From the NCBI GenBank assembly GCA_035527455.1, contig DATLAN010000255.1, forward strand, positions 1 through 9,921: DNA of 9,921 bases, written 5' to 3'. The position numbers were made by a program, and so were the translations under genes. The stretch comes from DATLAN01 sp035527455. Lineage in GTDB: Bacteria > Planctomycetota > Planctomycetia > Pirellulales > Thermoguttaceae. The notes below the pieces were generated by a model, which saw only the letters and a program-made list of their open reading frames with translations, was not told where the DNA came from and did no database searches. Below, in pieces: positions 1-5,262 of this stretch; position 1 is the stretch's first letter; the number at the start of each line of letters is the position of its first letter.

Positions 1-118
1 CGATGAAGTAAAACGCATCTTCCGCTTCGTCCTGCAAATCGATGTACTGCCGGATCGCTCCGAAGTAGTTTCCCCAGTGGAATCGGCCCGTCGGTTGAAT
101 GCCGGATAGAACGCGCAT
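1..118 (-). CDS. trpS: Tryptophanyl-tRNA synthetase, N-terminal fragment
   Basis: Only the first 39 codons are present; the gene continues beyond the left edge. The translation begins MRVLSGIQPTGRFHWGNYFG and continues with GAIRQYIDLQDEAEDAFYFI in the same frame. It carries the class I synthetase HIGH-type signature as HWGN, preceded by the SGIQPTG stretch characteristic of bacterial TrpS (E. coli has FSGAQPSGELTIGNYMGA). The enzyme charges tRNA-Trp in the cytoplasm; the KMSKS loop lies outside the window. The ATG at 118-116 is the only sensible start because family homology begins at residue 2. No Shine-Dalgarno sequence precedes it: three CACTACC heptamers (minus strand) run straight into the ATG. 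The gene lies 142 bp downstream of pyrD on the same strand, so read-through from pyrD is possible. Confidence 0.9.
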   Translation of the reverse strand, partial: MRVLSGIQPTGRFHWGNYFGAIRQYIDLQDEAEDAFYFI

Positions 119-146
119 GGTAGTGGGTAGTGGGTAGTGGGGGTTG
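119..146. repeat. Heptanucleotide array GGTAGTG abutting the trpS start codon
   Basis: On the plus strand GGTAGTG occurs three times without error (119-125, 126-132, 133-139), followed by the degenerate unit GGGGTTG (140-146). On the trpS strand this reads as CACTACC units ending at the base before the ATG. The strict 7-bp period and position resemble the short tandemly repeated repetitive (STRR) heptamers described in cyanobacteria. That is an analogy of form, not proof of common origin. Confidence 0.85.
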
Positions 147-155
147 TGACGAACG

Positions 156-177
156 CCCGCCGACTGCGGTCGGCGGG
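156..177. other. GC-rich hairpin between pyrD and trpS
   Basis: A perfect 9-bp stem (CCCGCCGAC, 156-164; GTCGGCGGG, 169-177) closes a TGCG loop. It lies 83 bp past the pyrD stop on the minus strand. No T-run follows on either strand, so it is not a canonical intrinsic terminator. It might block 3' exonucleases or be part of the surrounding repeat unit. Confidence 0.5.
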
Positions 178-189
178 GTCGGTCGGAAC

Positions 190-260
190 CGTCAAACGTC
201 AACTCTCAAACGCCAACCATCAGTTCCCCCCGTTCCTAATTCCTAATTCATCATTCATCA
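190..260. repeat. Degenerate heptamer array ending at the pyrD stop codon
   Basis: The stretch can be cut into 7-bp units: CGTCAAA, CGTCAAC, TCTCAAA, CGCCAAC (190-217), then less regular units to 231. After one extra base come TTCCTAA twice (233-246) and TTCATCA twice (247-260). The last unit ends at the base before the pyrD stop codon (263-261 on the minus strand). With the GGTAGTG array at the other end, most of the 142-bp trpS-pyrD spacer is in heptamer register. Confidence 0.75.
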
Positions 261-1196
261 TTATCTTCCCATCGTTCCCACCACGTCAGCGACGCACGCG
301 GCTCCGAGTTCCGCCAAGGCAGCGGGCAGGGCGTCGAGCACCTGGATAGACACCGTCGGGTTGTAGAAATTCGCCGTGCCGATCTGGACGGCCGTCGCAC
401 CGGCCACGAGAAACTCCATCACGTCGTCGACCGTCGCGATGCCGCCGATCCCCATCAGCGGAACGCTCACCGCGGCGGCCACCTGATAAACGGTCCGCAG
501 GGCGATCGGTTTGATGGCCGGGCCGCTCAGGCCTCCCAAGACGTTGCCCAGGATCGGACGTCGGCGGCGCCAGTCGACGGCCATCCCCAGGCAGGTGTTG
601 ATCAGCGAGACGGCGTCCGCGCCTCCCGATTCGGCCGCCCGAGCGATCACCGTAATGTCCGTCACGTTCGGCGTCAGCTTGGCCAAGATCGGCAAGTCGC
701 AAGCGTCACGCACCCCGGCGACCGCCTCTTCGCACATCCGCGGATCGGTGCCGAAATCGACCCCCCCGCTCACGTTCGGACAGGAGATGTTCAACTCCAG
801 AGCCGCCACGCCGGGGATGCCGTCGAGCCGGGCAGCCATTCGGGTGAATTCGTCCCGAGTCTTTCCGGCGATACTGACGATGATAGCCGTCCCCAGCGAA
901 GCGAGGTACGGCAAGTGGTGCTCGATAAACGCCTCGATCCCGTCGTTGTCCAACCCGATCGACTTGAGCATCCCGCCGGTCGTTTCCACGGTCCGAGGTG
1001 GTGGGTTCCCGGCCCTCGGCGACTGGGTGATCGTCTTAGGCAGAATCGCCCCCAATCGCGTCACGTCGATCAGGCCGGCCATTTCTCGGGCGTAGCCGAA
1101 CGTGCCTGAGGCAACCGCGATCGGGTTGACCAGGTTCAAACGCCCCAACTGCACGTCGAGACGGACCGAAGCGGGGGACACGGGTGGGGTGTTCAC
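261..1196 (-). CDS. pyrD: Dihydroorotate dehydrogenase, class 1B catalytic subunit
   Basis: A 311-residue FMN enzyme that oxidises dihydroorotate to orotate, the fourth step of UMP synthesis. Visible features are LPKTI with the FMN/substrate lysine (K54), NISCPNV at 136-142 with the catalytic-base cysteine C139 that marks class 1 enzymes, GGLSGPAIKP at 221-230, and the phosphate-binding GIGGI (249-253) and VQIGTANF near the C-terminus. The length and lack of an N-terminal membrane helix argue against the quinone-linked class 2 enzyme. Class 1B enzymes pass electrons to NAD+ through a PyrK subunit, which is not in this window. Translation appears to start at a GTG (1196-1194), with a modest AAGG about 14 bases upstream. 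A near-consensus promoter lies at 1379-1408, and a long hairpin element sits in the leader between them. Confidence 0.93.
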   Translation of the reverse strand: MNTPPVSPASVRLDVQLGRLNLVNPIAVASGTFGYAREMAGLIDVTRLGAILPKTITQSPRAGNPPPRTVETTGGMLKSIGLDNDGIEAFIEHHLPYLASLGTAIIVSIAGKTRDEFTRMAARLDGIPGVAALELNISCPNVSGGVDFGTDPRMCEEAVAGVRDACDLPILAKLTPNVTDITVIARAAESGGADAVSLINTCLGMAVDWRRRRPILGNVLGGLSGPAIKPIALRTVYQVAAAVSVPLMGIGGIATVDDVMEFLVAGATAVQIGTANFYNPTVSIQVLDALPAALAELGAACVADVVGTMGR

Positions 1197-1240
1197 GTTG
1201 TAATCAACGCCCTTACGATGGGACTTGGCTGCGCCGCTAG

Positions 1241-1370
1241 CCCGTATTATTCATGACCCCGGGAATTGCGTGACACACTGTCGTAGCCACGTTCGCCAGA
1301 ACGTGGTCGTAACCCTTGGGCACGTTCCACGTTCTGGCGAACGTAGCTACAAGCCTATGAATAATCCGGG
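1241..1370. repeat. REP/BIME-like inverted repeat element in the pyrD leader
   Basis: Two nested inverted repeats are visible. The outer arms are 14 bp (CCCGTATTATTCAT, 1241-1254; the reverse complement of 1357-1370 differs at one base). The inner arms are 24 bp (1283-1306 and 1327-1350), matching at 23 of 24 when one is reverse-complemented. Each inner arm begins with GTAG on its own strand and folds as GTAG followed by an 8-bp hairpin (CCACGTTC, loop GCCA, GAACGTGG). The GTAG head at the foot of a short palindrome, in inverted pairs, is the hallmark of REP sequences mobilised by REP-associated tyrosine transposases (RAYT). No transposase is present here. The AT-rich outer arms also give it a MITE-like outline, but no clear target duplication is visible. 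Confidence 0.8.
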
Positions 1371-1378
1371 ATAGAGGC

Positions 1379-1408
1379 AGTGTACCGGCCCGGTTCGGGA
1401 CGTGTCAA
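1379..1408 (-). promoter_or_regulatory. Predicted sigma-70-type promoter of pyrD
   Basis: On the minus strand there is TTGACA (1408-1403), an 18-bp spacer, and TACACT (1384-1379). The -35 box is perfect and the -10 box matches at 4 of 6. The predicted transcript start (about 1372) falls at the outer edge of the 1241-1370 hairpin element, so the pyrD leader of roughly 175 nt would contain the whole element. Confidence 0.65.
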
Positions 1409-1522
1409 TTTGCCCCCACCGAGGTATTGGAAGACCGGGCCGTTTTCCGGGCGCCCGTACAGACTCCCCACCCCGGGCGCATCCGGCGGCACAAGCTGCG
1501 CAGACTCCCTCCGCCAGGCTGC

Positions 1523-1741
1523 TTAGATCAGCCCGCCGTGGGTTCTGTACGGCGTACAGTGGTCAGGTTGGTCGAGTATCCAGATCCGCTCCCACTCGTC
1601 GTTGATCAGACGGAAGTTTTCGGAGGTAAAGATCAATTGCTGCGTACGGCGGGTTGGATCGCCTGAGTAACCGGGGATGATGCACCCGGTGCTCGAGCCG
1701 ACCAACAGACCGAATACCAGCGCCAACAGCAGTCTCCGCAT
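1523..1741 (-). CDS. Small predicted lipoprotein, conserved-looking, unknown function
   Basis: A 72-residue protein beginning MRRLLLALVFGLLVGSSTGC: two arginines, a hydrophobic helix and a Cys20 preceded by STG. This fits a lipoprotein signal peptide, though the lipobox is not the classic L-A/S-G/A-C. The mature part has GYSGDPTRRTQQLIFTSE, then FRLINDEWERIWILDQPDH and CTPYRTHGGLI at the C-terminus. From memory this resembles a planctomycete-restricted family with a DEWERIW-LDQPDH-TPYRTHGG core, but no function is known to me. The start at 1741 is chosen over an in-frame ATG ten codons upstream because AAGGAG stands 7 bases before it. It would be anchored in the cytoplasmic or outer membrane. 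It lies downstream of the HU gene with a 267-bp gap, so it is probably transcribed separately. Confidence 0.8.
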   Translation of the reverse strand: MRRLLLALVFGLLVGSSTGCIIPGYSGDPTRRTQQLIFTSENFRLINDEWERIWILDQPDHCTPYRTHGGLI

Positions 1742-2008
1742 AAGACAACTCCTTCGTGATACGAAAAACATCGCACTCCAGACGCATCGCGCCGGGGCGT
1801 TGGCCGGATTCTGGCGGTGCCTACCCTGTGAGTAACCTGGTCGGGACCGACAAAAGTGTGATTTGTTGCCGCCGTCGGGGGATTCTCGAAGCCAAGTCGC
1901 CGGTCAGCTTCGAGCGTCGTGCGGGGACGGCGGATTGCCGTCGCCAGGCGGACAGCCGCCGGACTCCTGCTGGTGGGTCGAACCGAGCGGTCCGGCAGAG
2001 AGAAGACG
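1742..2008. other. Spacer between HU and lipoprotein genes
   Basis: No gene is supported in these 267 bp. Two small adjacent hairpins lie at 1926-1942 (GACGGC/GCCGTC) and 1947-1960 (GGCGG/CCGCC). They are 49-83 bp beyond the HU stop and could end that transcript, but neither is followed by a T-run. The promoter of the lipoprotein gene must lie here; I saw no convincing hexamer pair. Confidence 0.4.
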
Positions 2009-2413
2009 TTATGACTCCGGGTTCACCGAGCCGTAACTCGCCGATGTGCCGAGAGTTTGGGGAACAGCCCGTACCGAGGGATTCTGGTTGGCCGCTTCCG
2101 TGCGAGCGGTCCCGGCAGCAACCGCGGCTTGGCGTTCCAGTTCGCGGACCCTCTCTTCCATTTCCTTGCCGGGTTTGAAGGTTACGACAAACTTCTCCGG
2201 CACGAAAACGGCTTCACTGGTGCGAGGGTTGCGGGCCTTGCGAGGTTTGCGCCGTTTGACCTCGAAAACGCCGAAGTTGCGGAGTTCAATCCGCTTGTCC
2301 TTCACCAGCGTGTCGACAATCGCGTCGAACGTCTTCTGAACGATTTCCTTCGTCTGCAACTGGGTCAGCCCAATTTCTTCAGAAATGGTCCTAACGATCT
2401 CTTTCTTGGTCAC
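2009..2413 (-). CDS. hup: HU/IHF-family DNA-binding protein with C-terminal tail
   Basis: A 134-residue protein whose first ~88 residues form a standard HU fold: an N-terminal helical pair (MTKKEIVRTISEEIGL onward), the NFGVF turn (46-50), and a beta arm with RNPRT (61-65), whose proline corresponds to the residue that intercalates and kinks DNA. HU dimers compact and bend DNA in the nucleoid. Typical HU is about 90 residues. Here a ~46-residue Ala/Thr/Ser/Asn-rich tail follows residue 88 (AVAAGTARTEAANQNPS and onward), with no lysine-rich repeat. It starts at GTG (2413-2411), supported by AGGAG about 9 bases upstream and a strong promoter at 2489-2517. It is divergent from the DUF1559 gene. 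Confidence 0.92.
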   Translation of the reverse strand: MTKKEIVRTISEEIGLTQLQTKEIVQKTFDAIVDTLVKDKRIELRNFGVFEVKRRKPRKARNPRTSEAVFVPEKFVVTFKPGKEMEERVRELERQAAVAAGTARTEAANQNPSVRAVPQTLGTSASYGSVNPES

Positions 2414-2488
2414 AACTCGATTCTCCTGTGAGAAGAGGTCGTCGCACGGTCAAGCCAATACGTCGCCGAAGCAACCCATCATGCTCCA

Positions 2489-2517
2489 AGTGTAGGCTCC
2501 GTAACGACTAGAGTCAA
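2489..2517 (-). promoter_or_regulatory. Predicted sigma-70-type promoter of the HU gene
   Basis: On the minus strand: TTGACT (2517-2512), 17-bp spacer, TACACT (2494-2489). The boxes match consensus at 5 of 6 and 4 of 6 with ideal spacing. The predicted start near 2482 gives a leader of about 70 nt carrying AGGAG before the GTG. The -10 box is identical to that proposed for pyrD. Confidence 0.7.
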
Positions 2518-2537
2518 GATCAATCGACTCATCGAGC

Positions 2538-2572
2538 TGGGGGAAACCGGTGGGAAGCCGTTTCATACCCCA
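2538..2572. promoter_or_regulatory. Hairpin just upstream of the HU promoter
   Basis: An interrupted inverted repeat: TGGGG (2538-2542) pairs with CCCCA (2568-2572), and GAAAC-GG (2543-2550, one bulged C) pairs with CCGTTTC (2558-2564) around a 7-nt loop. It ends about 20 bp upstream of the HU -35 box, a plausible place for an activator or operator site. Function is inferred from position only. Confidence 0.3.
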
Positions 2573-3018
2573 CCAGTCAGTCGATTTCGATAAACCGGCC
2601 GTATCTTCGTAAGTCTTTATTTTCAAAGAGCTTAACCAAGACGATCCCGTCGCCGCCACGGCTCTGTTTTCGTAAGTCCTTTTGTGAGAAGGACTAACGC
2701 CTTTTCTCTGCCGTTCAAGGTTCTTCGCCCAGAGCGCAGCGATACCTGGGGGCTCCTGGTGATGAACACCTATATCGGCTACCTGACCGGAAAAATCCAG
2801 CCAGAACGCATAATCGGCAAAATCGACCAAGTTCAAGGCCAGTGTGCCACTATTTAACTACATGCTGTAGTCCATGAGTAGTGCGCCGCAGCCGCCGAAT
2901 CGGGCGGTCCGGAACAGGTTGGCCGGATGGGCACCGATAATTGGAAAGACTGAGAATCCACGGAAGTTTGCGAAGAGATCGAGCCCTATGTTCTCTACGC
3001 AGCCGCCGTGCAAACAGC

Positions 3019-3047
3019 TTCACATGAGCCGGCACTTCGTGTATGCT
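3019..3047 (+). promoter_or_regulatory. Possible promoter of the DUF1559 gene
   Basis: TTCACA (3019-3024), 17-bp spacer, TATGCT (3042-3047). The boxes match consensus at 5 of 6 and 4 of 6. It would give a leader of about 80 nt that includes the 3079-3114 hairpin. Confidence 0.5.
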
Positions 3048-3078
3048 GATCATAAAGGGCAATTCGGTTCGCGATCCC

Positions 3079-3114
3079 AACAGGACCGGCAACCCTCACC
3101 GGTGGGATTCTGTT
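3079..3114 (+). promoter_or_regulatory. Hairpin in the DUF1559 5' leader
   Basis: Outer arms AACAG (3079-3083) and CTGTT (3110-3114) enclose inner arms ACCGG (3085-3089) and CCGGT (3099-3103). It sits between the predicted transcript start and the AGGAG at 3121-3125, where it could affect translation or stability of the message. This is weak evidence without homologous leaders to compare. Confidence 0.35.
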
Positions 3115-3132
3115 TGTGGAAGGAGTTGTGGC

Positions 3133-4134
3133 ATGGCCCATCACGATCGAGCCCGCCGAGGGTTCACGTTGGTTGAACTGTTGGTGGTTATCGCCATCAT
3201 CGGAGTGTTGATCGGTCTGCTGTTGCCGGCAGTCCAGGCGGTCAGGGAGGCTGCTCGCCGGGGTAGTTGCCTGAGCAACGTCAGGCAACTTCTCGTTGCG
3301 ATTACGAATTACGAGGGGAAGCACCAGTCATTTCCGATCAACTGGGGGATGGGGAGCGGCACTTACGCCCTCGGGCACAGTTGGCTGACCTATATTCTGC
3401 CCGAGCTGGAAGAGGGCACCCTCTACGAGAAGGTCGCGTTCGGTCGCCACCTCGCCTTCTCGTCGCCCCAGGGCAAGAACAACTCGGCGGTGGCCGCCAC
3501 GAGTGTTTCCGTGTTCACCTGCGCCTCCGATACCCACGACGGCACCTTGACGGGCCAGGCCTTGATGAGCACCGGGGCGGCGGGCGTGACCAACTACAAG
3601 TCCGCCGCCGGCAGCAACTGGAAGTATACGGCAGAATTCAAACACTGCCAAAAGGACTATCTGACTGGTCCCATGGCCCAACAAGTGCCGGACGCCTTGA
3701 AGCCCTACAAGCATGGCAGGAACTGGGAGGATCAAGACGGCCACGATGCGGGCGACGGGGTAATCTGTCGCGGTGGGAAGGGGGCGATCGTCACCAAGAC
3801 GAAACATATCCAGGACGGCATGGCCCACACGCTTGCGGTCGGCGAGGCCGTGCCGGAATGGTGCAGCTTCTCGGCCTGGTACTCGTTCGACGGCTCCACG
3901 GCCACGTGCGCCATTCCCATGAATTACAGGAAGCCCAATGTCCGGCCCCAAGACAACGCGGGCGACTGGCCGTACAATTATTCGTTCATGAGCCGTCATT
4001 CGGGCGGCGTGAATTTCGGCTTTTGCGACGGCAGCGCGAACTTCCTTTCGCAGTCGATCGATTTGCCGCTATACCATGCCCTGGCTACCATAGACGCCGG
4101 CGAAACGGTGGAGATGAAGGACGTCCTTCCTTAG
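3133..4134 (+). CDS. DUF1559 pseudopilin-like protein
   Basis: A 333-residue protein with a class III (type IV prepilin) signal: a short basic leader ends at Gly10, followed by FTLVELLVVIAIIGVLIGLL, with Glu at mature position 5, as required for prepilin peptidase processing and N-methylation. The hydrophobic helix continues to about residue 35, then AVQAVREAARR. The C-terminus has the DUF1559 hallmark H-X9-DG (H289, D299-G300) in the context RHSGGVNFGFCDGSANF. The family (SBP_bac_10) is greatly expanded in planctomycetes and is thought to be surface or secretion-apparatus pseudopilins; the role of individual members is unknown. The start at 3133 rather than 30 codons upstream is supported by AGGAG 7 bases before it and by the short leader it gives. 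Six cysteines in the ectodomain allow disulfides. ispD follows after 86 bp. Confidence 0.92.
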   Translation: MAHHDRARRGFTLVELLVVIAIIGVLIGLLLPAVQAVREAARRGSCLSNVRQLLVAITNYEGKHQSFPINWGMGSGTYALGHSWLTYILPELEEGTLYEKVAFGRHLAFSSPQGKNNSAVAATSVSVFTCASDTHDGTLTGQALMSTGAAGVTNYKSAAGSNWKYTAEFKHCQKDYLTGPMAQQVPDALKPYKHGRNWEDQDGHDAGDGVICRGGKGAIVTKTKHIQDGMAHTLAVGEAVPEWCSFSAWYSFDGSTATCAIPMNYRKPNVRPQDNAGDWPYNYSFMSRHSGGVNFGFCDGSANFLSQSIDLPLYHALATIDAGETVEMKDVLP

Positions 4135-4159
4135 CGGTCGCACTCGCCGTATCTTCGTC

Positions 4160-4187
4160 TTGACGCCCCGACGGGAAACGGGAGAAT
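4160..4187 (+). promoter_or_regulatory. Weak candidate promoter for ispD
   Basis: TTGACG (4160-4165) is a 5-of-6 match to the -35 box. The only -10 candidate at suitable spacing is GAGAAT (4182-4187, 16 bp, 4 of 6). ispD may instead be read through from the DUF1559 gene, since no terminator is visible in the 86-bp gap. Confidence 0.25.
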
Positions 4188-4220
4188 AAGGGCGCCAGTT
4201 CCGCATGGAGGTTCGACGCC

Positions 4221-4958
4221 GTGGCCAAGTTTGCCGTGATCATGCCGGCCGCCGGCCGTAGCAGCCGGTTCAAGGACAAACACTACAAGAAACCGTTCGC
4301 CCCGCTCGCCGGCCGGGCGATCTGGCTGCACGCGGCCGAACGATTCCTTGGGCGCAACGACGTGCTGCAGTTGATCTTGGCCATCTCGCCGGAAGACCGC
4401 GAGAACTTCAACTTCAGGTTCTCCTCGAACGTGGCCATCCTGGGCATCGAAGTGGTCGCCGGAGGTGCGGAAAGGGCCGACTCGGTGGCCGTCGCTCTGG
4501 AGAAGGTCAAGCCGGAAGCCGATTTCATTTGCGTTCACGACGCCGCCCGGCCGTGCCTGGTCGACCCCTGGATCGACCAGATCTTCTCCGTGGCCCAAAA
4601 GACGGGAGCGGCCATTTTCGCCGTGCCCGTGTCGGGCACGCTCAAACGGGTCGACGCCCGCGGGACGATCGAAGAGACCGTTTCCCGGGACCGGCTTTGG
4701 GAGGCCCAGACCCCGCAAGTCTTCCGCCGCGAGTTGTTGTTGGAAGCATATGCCAGGCGAGCAGGTTTCCGAGGCACGGACGACGCCCAACTCGTCGAGC
4801 GAATTGGTCATCCGGTGACGGTCGTGCCCGGTTCGCCGATCAACCTGAAAATCACCACCAAGGAAGATCAACGGCTGGCCGAGCAGGCGCTGAAGGCTTT
4901 GCCGAAGCCGAAGATCGGCCCGTTGCACCCGTTCGCCGACAACGACATGTGGCGATAA
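4221..4958 (+). CDS. ispD: 2-C-methyl-D-erythritol 4-phosphate cytidylyltransferase
   Basis: A 245-residue cytidylyltransferase that joins CTP and MEP to give CDP-ME in the non-mevalonate isoprenoid pathway. Motifs in order: PAAGRSSRF (9-17, CTP-binding glycine loop with R16), K24 at the usual lysine position, HDAARP (106-111), TVSRDRLWEAQTPQVF (153-168, with R156 matching the catalytic arginine of the family), TDD (186-188), and GSPINLKITTKED (204-216) with K210 in the substrate site. The start is GTG at 4221, preceded by GGAGG with 9-base spacing. A short tail after residue ~222, ending HPFADNDMWR, goes beyond the usual end. The gene is followed at once by a GGGCGAG-type heptamer array. The glycine loop and lysine region (SSRFKDKHYKKPF) is somewhat divergent from E. 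coli, but the HDAARP and QTPQ motifs make the call secure. Confidence 0.9.
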   Translation: MAKFAVIMPAAGRSSRFKDKHYKKPFAPLAGRAIWLHAAERFLGRNDVLQLILAISPEDRENFNFRFSSNVAILGIEVVAGGAERADSVAVALEKVKPEADFICVHDAARPCLVDPWIDQIFSVAQKTGAAIFAVPVSGTLKRVDARGTIEETVSRDRLWEAQTPQVFRRELLLEAYARRAGFRGTDDAQLVERIGHPVTVVPGSPINLKITTKEDQRLAEQALKALPKPKIGPLHPFADNDMWR

Positions 4959-4959
4959 G

Positions 4960-5015
4960 GGGCGAGGGACGGGGGACGAGGGGCGAGGGACGAGGGGCGA
5001 GGGGGGGAGGGGCTA
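4960..5015. repeat. Heptanucleotide array GGGCGAG/GGACGAG after ispD
   Basis: Eight consecutive 7-bp units: GGGCGAG (4960), GGACGGG (4967), GGACGAG (4974), GGGCGAG (4981), GGACGAG (4988), GGGCGAG (4995), then the degenerate GGGGGGA and GGGGCTA. The array begins two bases after the ispD stop codon. The plus strand is G-rich, so four-stranded or R-loop structure in the transcript is conceivable. Confidence 0.85.
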
Positions 5016-5090
5016 AGTGTCAATGACTTGATGGCCAGCCGTCACGTCAGAGTGCCGAACCGCAACACCGCAAAACTGAACACATTCGTT

Positions 5091-5120
5091 GTAGTCCCAG
5101 GCTCCGTTGGAGGCTCGGGA
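5091..5120 (+). repeat. GTAG-headed hairpin, possible solitary REP
   Basis: GTAG (5091-5094) is followed by an imperfect palindrome: TCCC/GGGA outer pair, AG/CT, a G-G mismatch, then CTCC/GGAG closing a GTT loop, with one bulged C. GTAG plus a short mismatched hairpin is the REP layout, but this is a single copy and its sequence is unlike the two other REP-like pairs in the window. Confidence 0.35.
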
Positions 5121-5228
5121 ACCCGTCAACAGATGATCGGCTCCTGCCAGTGAACGGTTGATATGCACCAAGAAGAAGCCGAAACATTGATGTCCGATCC
5201 CAACCCTCTCGGCCGTGCCCGTTCGTCT

Positions 5229-5262
5229 CTCGCCCCTCGCCCCTAATCCCTCACCCCTGGCC
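5229..5262. repeat. Heptanucleotide array CTCGCCC ending at the tyrS start codon
   Basis: CTCGCCC (5229), CTCGCCC (5236), CTAATCC (5243), CTCACCC (5250), and a last partial unit CTGGCC ending at 5262, the base before the ATG. CTCGCCC is the exact reverse complement of GGGCGAG, the main unit after ispD, so the two arrays form an inverted pair about 210 bp apart. Confidence 0.85.

Larger units (their letters stand above)
1197..1522. other. Spacer between lipoprotein gene and pyrD
   Basis: This 326-bp stretch holds no gene I can support. It contains the pyrD promoter (1379-1408) and the hairpin repeat element (1241-1370), both described separately. The rest (about 1409-1522) is GC-rich with short palindromes such as CGGGCGCCCG (1448-1457) and has no recognisable terminator for the lipoprotein gene. 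Confidence 0.6.
2414..3132. other. 719-bp divergent spacer between HU and DUF1559 genes
   Basis: It contains the HU promoter, a hairpin upstream of it, and the DUF1559 promoter and leader hairpin, all listed separately. The middle part (about 2580-2700) is lower in GC and has the direct repeat TTCGTAAGTC at 2606-2615 and 2669-2678 (63-bp offset). The second copy runs into a 7-bp hairpin (AGTCCTT 2675-2681, AAGGACT 2689-2695). I see no supportable gene from 2700 to 3010. Confidence 0.5.
4959..5262. other. Spacer between ispD and tyrS: inverted heptamer arrays around a ~210-bp core
   Basis: The stretch begins right after the ispD stop and ends at the tyrS ATG. Its two ends are heptamer arrays in opposite orientation (listed separately). 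The core, about 5016-5221, has no supportable gene. It holds a GTAG-headed hairpin (5091-5120). No Shine-Dalgarno or clear promoter for tyrS was found in it. Confidence 0.6.

Noticed and set aside
1241..1370. tRNA or other structured RNA gene
   Set aside because: The fold is a simple nested inverted repeat, with no cloverleaf, CCA end or T-loop consensus.
2450..2836. Open frame of 128 codons on the minus strand upstream of the HU gene
   Set aside because: It covers the HU promoter and upstream hairpin, no Shine-Dalgarno precedes its start, and the product matches nothing I know. A degraded gene in the middle part cannot be excluded.
2850..3092. Open frame of 80 codons on the minus strand
   Set aside because: It overlaps the predicted DUF1559 promoter and leader, has an arginine-rich shadow-like composition and no clear ribosome site.
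4960..5015. CRISPR array or minisatellite with spacers
   Set aside because: Units are 7 bp and contiguous with no spacers; this is a simple heptamer array.
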